Source of the DNA: Clostridia bacterium
GTDB taxonomy: Bacteria; Bacillota; Clostridia; Oscillospirales; QAKW01
Reading direction: 5' to 3'
Length of the DNA: 5,202 bases
Assembly: GCA_017442025.1 (NCBI GenBank)
Contig: JAFSBD010000286.1
Coordinates: forward strand, 1 to 5,202
Position 1 is the stretch's first letter; every line of letters begins with the position of its first letter. Positions 1 to 3,661 of the stretch are shown here, in pieces. The position numbers and the translations under genes are program-made. Below the pieces are notes generated by a model, which had not been told where the DNA came from, did no database searches, and saw nothing but the letters and a program-made list of their open reading frames with translations.

Positions 1-11
1 CTTGTCTTTTT

Positions 12-87
12 TGGAGCTGCTAACCAGATTTGAACTGGTGACCTCATCCTTACCAAGGATGCACTCTACCGACTGAGCTATAGCAGC
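12..87 (-). tRNA. tRNA-Thr (anticodon GGT)
   Basis: Read on the minus strand this folds as a complete 76-nt tRNA. The acceptor arms GCTGCTA and TAGCAGC pair perfectly. The anticodon stem CATCC/GGATG encloses the loop TTGGTAA, giving anticodon GGT, which reads the threonine codon ACC (and ACU by wobble). The T arm is ACCAG-TTCAAAT-CTGGT. The 3' CCA is encoded in the DNA. It lies 3 nt downstream of tRNA-Asp and is almost certainly processed from the same precursor. No terminator is visible in the 11 bases between its 3' end and the window edge, so the unit may continue to the left. Confidence 0.97.
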
Positions 88-90
88 ATA

Positions 91-167
91 TGGCGACCCG
101 GATGGGGCTCGAACCCACGACCTCTAGCGTGACAGGCTAGCGTTCTAACCAGCTGAACTACCGGGCC
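91..167 (-). tRNA. tRNA-Asp (anticodon GTC)
   Basis: A complete 77-nt tRNA on the minus strand. Acceptor arm GGCCCGG pairs with CCGGGTC (one G-U pair). The anticodon stem CTAGC/GCTAG holds the loop CTGTCAC, so the anticodon is GTC (aspartate, GAC/GAU). The T arm is GTGGG-TTCGAGC-CCCAT. The discriminator base is G, as expected for tRNA-Asp, and CCA is encoded. It is the first gene of the tRNA unit, just downstream of a strong promoter, and is followed after 3 nt by tRNA-Thr. Confidence 0.97.
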
Positions 168-197
168 ACGAACTTGATTTTCTCAAGACGCCCCATT

Positions 198-226
198 ATT
201 ATACACAACTCTTTTCCTTTTGTAAA
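198..226 (-). promoter_or_regulatory. Sigma-A promoter of the tRNA-Asp/tRNA-Thr unit
   Basis: On the minus strand the -35 box is TTTACA (221-226) and the -10 box is a perfect TATAAT (198-203), separated by exactly 17 nt (204-220). Transcription should start near 190, about 20-25 nt before mature tRNA-Asp. The flanking AT-rich run (227-262) lies where an UP element would sit. The near-consensus match suits a highly expressed stable-RNA unit. Confidence 0.85.
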
Positions 227-265
227 GATATTTTTTGAAAATTAAAAAAGTTTTTTAAAAAAGCG

Positions 266-294
266 TTGACATTCCCAATGAATTGTGGTAATCT
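266..294 (+). promoter_or_regulatory. Sigma-A promoter of the infC-rpmI-rplT operon
   Basis: A perfect -35 box TTGACA (266-271) is followed after 17 nt by the -10 box TAATCT (289-294). TGG immediately precedes the -10, giving an extended -10 TGn motif. A predicted start near 301 would give a leader of about 150 nt before infC. The alternative -10 TATATT (294-299) would need a 22-nt spacer from TTGACA and is less likely. AT-rich DNA upstream (231-262) could act as an UP element. Confidence 0.85.
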
Positions 295-300
295 ATATTG

Positions 301-439
301 GCAAAAAGAAGTAGAATAGTTTGCTCTGTTCTCACCCTGCGTTTTTAAACAGCAGCGGTTAACATGTTTGAACCGATGATATCATCGGCTTACTATGTCA
401 TGAAACGAGCAATTATTTTGCTCGTTTTTATTATTTTTT
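301..439 (+). promoter_or_regulatory. infC operon leader, probable L20-responsive attenuator
   Basis: This untranslated leader lies between the operon promoter and the infC Shine-Dalgarno. Visible structure, in order: GCT+CTGTT (323-330) pairs with AACAG+AGC (348-352, 354-356), an 8-bp helix with C353 bulged and two possible flanking G-U pairs; CGGTT (356-360) can pair with AACCG (371-375); the perfect palindrome CCGATGATATCATCGG (373-388) can form a 6-bp hairpin; and a terminator hairpin follows (403-427). TTGCTC occurs at 321-326 and again in the terminator's right arm (418-423), so the upstream copy could capture GAGCAA (407-412) as an antiterminator. In Bacillus subtilis the infC-rpmI-rplT operon is known to be controlled by L20 binding its leader and promoting premature termination, and the position and architecture here match that element. 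The individual pairings are my reading and have not been folded computationally. Confidence 0.8.
403..439 (+). terminator. Intrinsic terminator (attenuator) just before infC
   Basis: A perfect 10-bp stem pairs AAACGAGCAA (403-412) with TTGCTCGTTT (418-427) around the loop TTATT. A T-rich tract (428-439) ending in six Ts follows and runs directly into the Shine-Dalgarno GGAGGTG. Because it lies between the promoter and the first gene it must be conditional, which makes it the decision point of the leader. Its stem is also what a long ATG-initiated reading of infC would translate as a spurious hydrophobic N-terminus. Confidence 0.88.
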
Positions 440-446
440 GGAGGTG
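440..446 (+). promoter_or_regulatory. Ribosome-binding site fixing the ATT start of infC
   Basis: GGAGGTG is a near-perfect Shine-Dalgarno sequence 7 nt upstream of ATT at 454-456. No comparable sequence precedes the in-frame ATGs at 364 or 400. This spacing decides the start of infC at the non-canonical ATT. Confidence 0.9.
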
Positions 447-453
447 TGGAAAC

Positions 454-984
454 ATTAACGCAAAAGAAGCCAAAGGATTAAGCATCAACGAAGCGATCCG
501 TGAAAAAGAAGTTCGTGTCGTAGATTCCGACGGAAGCCAGCTTGGGATCATGCCCTCTGCCGAAGCAATGAAGATTGCCCAAAGCAAAGGATTGGATCTG
601 GTTATGATTGCGCCCAAGGCGCAACCCCCTGTTTGCAAAATTATCGATTTCGGTAAATACTGCTATGAACAGGCAAAAAAGGAAAAAGAGGCCCGTAAGA
701 ATCAGAATATCGTTACCGTCAAAGAAATTCAGCTCACCCTGAAGATCGATACCCACGATATTCAAACCAAAGCATCCCATGCCAACCGTTTTTTGCAATC
801 CGGCGATAAAGTCAAGGTGGTTGTAAAATTCAAAGGCCGTGAGATGGCTCATACCGAGTTGGGATACGATATCGCAAAGCGTTTTTGTTCTCTAACCGAA
901 GAAAATTGCGTGATCGAAAAGCCCGCCAAGTTGGAAGGGCGCAATATGATCATGGTCTTAGCGCCAAAGAAAGAAAAAAAATAA
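454..984 (+). CDS. infC: Translation initiation factor IF-3, ATT start
   Basis: IF3 binds the 30S subunit, keeps 50S from joining early and checks start-codon/initiator-tRNA pairing. The product is 176 aa, normal for the family. The N-domain (about 1-70) opens with NAKEAKGLSINEAIREKEVRVVD and contains PPVCKIIDFGKY (58-69), matching the IF3 signature region. A lysine-rich linker (about 72-90) leads to the C-domain with EIQLTLKIDTHD (91-102) and KFKGREMAH (125-133). The start is ATT at 454 because family homology begins right there and GGAGGTG lies 7 nt upstream. infC is the classic gene with an AUU start, which lets IF3 repress its own translation in E. coli; whether that loop works here is an inference. 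An in-frame ATG at 364 would add 30 residues encoded by the leader and terminator, which I regard as false. It is first in the operon, 13 nt before rpmI, and is controlled by the upstream attenuator. Confidence 0.96.
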   Translation: MNAKEAKGLSINEAIREKEVRVVDSDGSQLGIMPSAEAMKIAQSKGLDLVMIAPKAQPPVCKIIDFGKYCYEQAKKEKEARKNQNIVTVKEIQLTLKIDTHDIQTKASHANRFLQSGDKVKVVVKFKGREMAHTELGYDIAKRFCSLTEENCVIEKPAKLEGRNMIMVLAPKKEKK

Positions 985-997
985 GGGAGGCTATAAT

Positions 998-1195
998 ATG
1001 GCTAAGGTAAAGACCCATAGCGGTGCAAAAAAGCGTTTCAAGATCACAAAAGGTGGCAAAATCAAAAGAAGCCATGCTTTCAGATCTCACATCCTGAACA
1101 AGAAGACCACCAAGCGTAAGAGAGGCTTGCGCAAGGAAGCATACGTCGATGTAACCAACGCTGCTTCTTTGAAGAAGCTGATCCCCTACAAATAA
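998..1195 (+). CDS. rpmI: 50S ribosomal protein L35 (bL35)
   Basis: A 65-residue, very basic protein of the usual length for bL35, a small component of the large ribosomal subunit. The N-terminus carries the family hallmark MAKVKTHSGAKKRFK, followed by GKIKRSHAFRSHIL (about 21-34) and a Lys/Arg-rich stretch, TTKRKRGLRK. GGAGG at 986-990 lies 7 nt before the ATG. The gene sits 13 nt after infC and 25 nt before rplT, the standard infC-rpmI-rplT order, so it is translated from the same L20-controlled transcript. Nothing is missing or unusual. Confidence 0.97.
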   Translation: MAKVKTHSGAKKRFKITKGGKIKRSHAFRSHILNKKTTKRKRGLRKEAYVDVTNAASLKKLIPYK

Positions 1196-1220
1196 TCTAA
1201 AGATACGGAGGCTGAAATAA

Positions 1221-1580
1221 ATGGCTAGAATTAAAGGTGCGGTTACTACCCGCAAAAGAAGAAAGAAGATTTTAAAGCTTGCCAAAGGTTTCTATGGTGC
1301 CAAGAGCAAGCAGTTCAGAACTGCCAACCAGGCAGTCATGCGTTCTTTGACCAACGCATACATCGGCAGAAAGCAGAAGAAGAGAGACTTCCGCGCTCTC
1401 TGGATCACCAGAATTTCCGCCGCTTGCCGCATGAACGACATCAACTATTCCCAGTTCATGCACGGCCTGAAGCTGGCTAAGATCAACCTGAACAGAAAGA
1501 TGCTGGCTGAGATCGCCGCTTCTGATCCCGAAGCATTTGCAGTTCTGGTTACCAACGCCAAGAAGCAACTGGATAAATAA
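1221..1580 (+). CDS. rplT: 50S ribosomal protein L20 (bL20)
   Basis: L20 is an early 23S rRNA-binding assembly protein of the 50S subunit and, in bacteria studied, the autogenous repressor of this operon. The 119-aa product has the typical length. A highly basic N-terminal extension, MARIKGAVTTRKRRKKILKL (1-20), continues into KGFYGAKSKQFRTA. The family signature follows (KQKKRDFRALWITRISAACR, about 52-71), then a C-terminal globular domain (about 60-119), the part known to recognise both 23S rRNA and the mRNA leader. GGAGG (1207-1211) lies 9 nt before the ATG. The gene closes the operon; a strong terminator begins 11 nt after its stop. Confidence 0.97.
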   Translation: MARIKGAVTTRKRRKKILKLAKGFYGAKSKQFRTANQAVMRSLTNAYIGRKQKKRDFRALWITRISAACRMNDINYSQFMHGLKLAKINLNRKMLAEIAASDPEAFAVLVTNAKKQLDK

Positions 1581-1591
1581 ATATTTTCAAG

Positions 1592-1631
1592 CAGAGCAAG
1601 ATGATTTTCTTGCTCTGTTTTTTATTTTTTT
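1592..1631 (+). terminator. Intrinsic terminator of the infC-rpmI-rplT operon
   Basis: CAGAGCAAGA (1592-1601) pairs perfectly with TCTTGCTCTG (1608-1617) around the loop TGATTT. Six Ts, an A and seven more Ts follow (1618-1631). It begins 11 nt after the rplT stop and is followed by a new promoter at 1640, so it separates the ribosomal operon from the methyltransferase/dprA/topA unit. Confidence 0.95.
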
Positions 1632-1639
1632 AAAAGGTA

Positions 1640-1668
1640 TTGCAATTTGCAGGAAATGTATTTATAAT
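1640..1668 (+). promoter_or_regulatory. Sigma-A promoter of the methyltransferase-dprA-topA unit
   Basis: The -35 box TTGCAA (1640-1645) and the perfect -10 box TATAAT (1663-1668) are separated by 17 nt. Transcription should begin around 1675, giving a 5' UTR of about 65-70 nt. It lies directly after the rplT terminator, so the downstream genes have an independent start rather than relying on readthrough. Confidence 0.82.
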
Positions 1669-1678
1669 ATACCCACGT

Positions 1679-1705
1679 GTTCCTTTAATATATATAAGTA
1701 GGAAC
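1679..1705 (+). repeat. Inverted repeat near the mRNA 5' end
   Basis: GTTCCT (1679-1684) is perfectly complementary to AGGAAC (1700-1705) across a 15-nt AT-only-or-mostly loop containing ATATATATA. It would lie within a few nucleotides of the predicted transcription start. It could be a 5' stabilising stem or a small operator. A 6-bp stem in AT-rich DNA could also be chance, and no regulator-binding motif is recognised. Confidence 0.35.
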
Positions 1706-1742
1706 TTGGATTTTTGCAGAAAGGATCGGCGGAAATTTTACC

Positions 1743-2507
1743 ATGACTGAGCGTATCACCAGCGTGCAAAATGAATATATCAAGCAGCTTTGCCGCTTGA
1801 ATTCTGCGGCCGGTCGGCGGGAATCCGGCTCCTTTATCATTGAAGGGCATAAGCTTTGCCAAGAAGCATTAAAGAGCGGATGGGAGATTGAATGCTGCCT
1901 GCTCACCGAGCAGGTTTTTGCTGATTTTGATCTTTCCTCTTATAGCGGCAAAAAAATTATCATCACCGATCATATTGCCCGAAAGATCAGTTCTATGGAT
2001 ACTCCTCCGGGCATCTTCATGGTGGTGAAGCAAAAAGATAACATACCGCCTCAACTCCCCCGCTTTATTTTAGCGTTGGACCACATTTCCGATCCCACCA
2101 ACCTGGGAGCCATCCTTCGTTCGGCAGAGGCCTTTGGCGTGGATCTTGTCTGTTTAAGCGAGGGATGCGTGGATCTATACTCTCCAAAAGTTATGCGTTC
2201 TGCTATGGGCAGTGCCTTTCGGGTTCATACCCTCAAAGGAAATCTCCCCGCTTTTCTCAAAAAGCAAAAAGAAGGCGGCTATCAAATCCTCGGCGCAGGC
2301 TTAAATCGCGATTATAAGGAACTGCCGGATGTTTCATTCCAAATTCCAACCGTTATGGTTATCGGCAACGAAGCCAACGGAATAACAAACGATGTTATGG
2401 CCTGTTGCGACCATGGTGTTTTCATCCCCATGCTGGGTAAAAATGAATCCCTTAATGCAGCCGTTGCCGCATCTATCATCTTATGGGAGCAATCGAAATG
2501 GAAATAA
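1743..2507 (+). CDS. TrmH/SpoU-family RNA 2'-O-ribose methyltransferase
   Basis: This 254-aa protein belongs to the SPOUT (trefoil-knot) class that uses S-adenosylmethionine to methylate a ribose 2'-OH in rRNA or tRNA. Residues 1-100 form the substrate-binding domain typical of RlmB/YsgA-like members, starting ITSVQNEYIKQLCRL and including GSFIIEGHKLCQEAL (29-43). The catalytic domain has all three SpoU motifs: motif 1 DHISDPTNLGAILRSAEAFG (113-132, with N120 and R126), motif 2 VIGNEANGI (206-214, with E210) and motif 3 IPMLGKNESLNAAVA (228-242, with S236 and N238), which builds the SAM-binding knot. The exact RNA target cannot be read from sequence, so I give no symbol; a YsgA-type 23S rRNA enzyme near rplT is a reasonable analogy. 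The start ATG is homology-supported, but its ribosome site is weak (GGCGGA, 1728-1733). The stop overlaps dprA by 10 nt. Confidence 0.92.
   Translation: MTERITSVQNEYIKQLCRLNSAAGRRESGSFIIEGHKLCQEALKSGWEIECCLLTEQVFADFDLSSYSGKKIIITDHIARKISSMDTPPGIFMVVKQKDNIPPQLPRFILALDHISDPTNLGAILRSAEAFGVDLVCLSEGCVDLYSPKVMRSAMGSAFRVHTLKGNLPAFLKKQKEGGYQILGAGLNRDYKELPDVSFQIPTVMVIGNEANGITNDVMACCDHGVFIPMLGKNESLNAAVAASIILWEQSKWK
2485..2489 (+). promoter_or_regulatory. Ribosome-binding site fixing the dprA start inside the upstream gene
   Basis: GGGAG within the last codons of the methyltransferase gene lies 8 nt before ATG at 2498. It overlaps the alternative in-frame ATG at 2483, which has no upstream ribosome site, so 2498 is preferred. 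Confidence 0.7.
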
Positions 2508-3649
2508 ACCGCCATGTTCTTTGGATATGGGCCAAAGAGATCCTGCATTTCAACAATAAAAAGTTGCTAAAACTCCTTGAAGATTGCGGATCCATCGAAG
2601 AACTTTATACCTGCGAAGATTTTGAGCCCTTTTCTTATCTTTCTGAAACCGAGAAAAAGAGTCTCCTGCGCAAGGATCTGCGCAATGCCTGGGAGATCTA
2701 TGGCGATTGCGAAATGAATCAGATCGGCATCCTCACCCTGGACGACGATCATTATCCCGCCATGCTTCGGGAGATCAGCAACCCTCCTTCTCCCCTCTTT
2801 TTTAAAGGGCATCTTCTTACCTGCCTCAATAAACCGCTCCTGACCGTTGTTGGGACGCGAAAGTTCAATGGTTACAGCGAGGAAAAAACCAAAGAGATCG
2901 TAACCGCACTCTGCTTGTGCGGTATGTCTATTGTTTGCGGTATCGCCGGAGGAATCGATACCTTTGCCTGTGAAAGTGCCATTCAAACAGATAGCGGGCC
3001 GATCGTTGTCCTGCCCTTCGGTATTCTGTCCACCAAAGGCGCATCCACGAAAAGATTCCCGGATATATTAAAATACGGCGCATTGGTAAGCGAAACCTTT
3101 CCCCGAAATTCCTCTCATCGGTATGCCTACCATGAGCGCAACCGCATTCTGAGCGGTCTTTCTCACGGAACATTTGTTCCTCAAGCGCCCCAAAGAAGCG
3201 GCGCTTTGATAACCGCCAACTATGCCTATGAGCAAAACCGCGATATTTTTGCATTAATGGCCAACGCCTCTGAGCTAACAGAAGGAAGCAATAAACTGAT
3301 TAAAGACGGTTGCTATCCGGTAACCGACTATTTGGATATTTTATCGGTATATCTTCCCCGCTTCGGCGATCGGTTAAAAGAGTATCTCTGCCCGCCCGAA
3401 AAGGTATTTTCCCTGCAGGACGAACTGACTGAAGATAAGCTTCAGGCCTATCGCAGAAAGCACAGCAAGAGCTTATCGGAAAACGAGCGCAAGGTTTTTG
3501 AGTTGATCACCACCGAAGAGTCTTCCTCCGACGACATTATCGAAAGTGCAGGTCTACCCGTTCAAGAGGTCCTGCAAATATTAACAACCCTTGAGTTCCG
3601 AGGCTTGGCAGTATCCTGCCCCGGAAATAAATTCAAAGTAATTCTTTAA
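2498..3649 (+). CDS. dprA: DNA-processing protein DprA (Smf), divergent
   Basis: DprA binds incoming single-stranded DNA in the cytoplasm and loads RecA during natural transformation; it is also widespread in species not known to be competent. With the start at 2498 it is 383 aa. A helical N-terminal SAM/HhH-like region (about 1-60) precedes the Rossmann-like core (about 75-285). Recognisable motifs are YPAMLREISNPPSPLFFKG (86-104), VVGTR (117-121), CGIAGGIDT (147-155), GALVSETFP (194-202), ERNRILSGLS (213-222), RSGALITANYAYEQNRDIFAL (233-253) and EGSNKLIKDG (262-271). A C-terminal winged-helix domain (about 325-383, from LSENERKVFELI) completes the usual architecture. Several positions depart from the common family pattern: G151 where GLARGID has Arg/Lys, C-E-S where AAH is usual, VLPFGI rather than VLGCGL, and LMA rather than VPG. 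The frame is intact, so it is probably functional but divergent. An in-frame ATG at 2483 is less likely. topA follows after 12 nt. Confidence 0.92.
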   Translation: MEINRHVLWIWAKEILHFNNKKLLKLLEDCGSIEELYTCEDFEPFSYLSETEKKSLLRKDLRNAWEIYGDCEMNQIGILTLDDDHYPAMLREISNPPSPLFFKGHLLTCLNKPLLTVVGTRKFNGYSEEKTKEIVTALCLCGMSIVCGIAGGIDTFACESAIQTDSGPIVVLPFGILSTKGASTKRFPDILKYGALVSETFPRNSSHRYAYHERNRILSGLSHGTFVPQAPQRSGALITANYAYEQNRDIFALMANASELTEGSNKLIKDGCYPVTDYLDILSVYLPRFGDRLKEYLCPPEKVFSLQDELTEDKLQAYRRKHSKSLSENERKVFELITTEESSSDDIIESAGLPVQEVLQILTTLEFRGLAVSCPGNKFKVIL

Positions 3650-3661
3650 GAGAGGTTCTAT

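Noticed and set aside
12..167. tRNA pair as an integration (att) site for a mobile element
   Set aside because: Both tRNAs are intact, and no integrase gene or direct repeat of a tRNA 3' end is seen in the window.
364..453. Possible leader peptide or signal sequence fused to IF3
   Set aside because: The in-frame ATGs at 364 and 400 have no Shine-Dalgarno, and the hydrophobic run is the translated terminator stem and T-tract. IF3 is a cytoplasmic factor and its homology starts at the ATT.
478..852. Minus-strand open frames opposite infC
   Set aside because: Fully antisense to conserved IF3 sequence, with no ribosome site or recognisable product.
2567..3254. Two minus-strand open frames opposite dprA (2567-2986 and 2928-3254)
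   Set aside because: They overlap each other and the DprA Rossmann core on the other strand, with no homology recognised in their translations.
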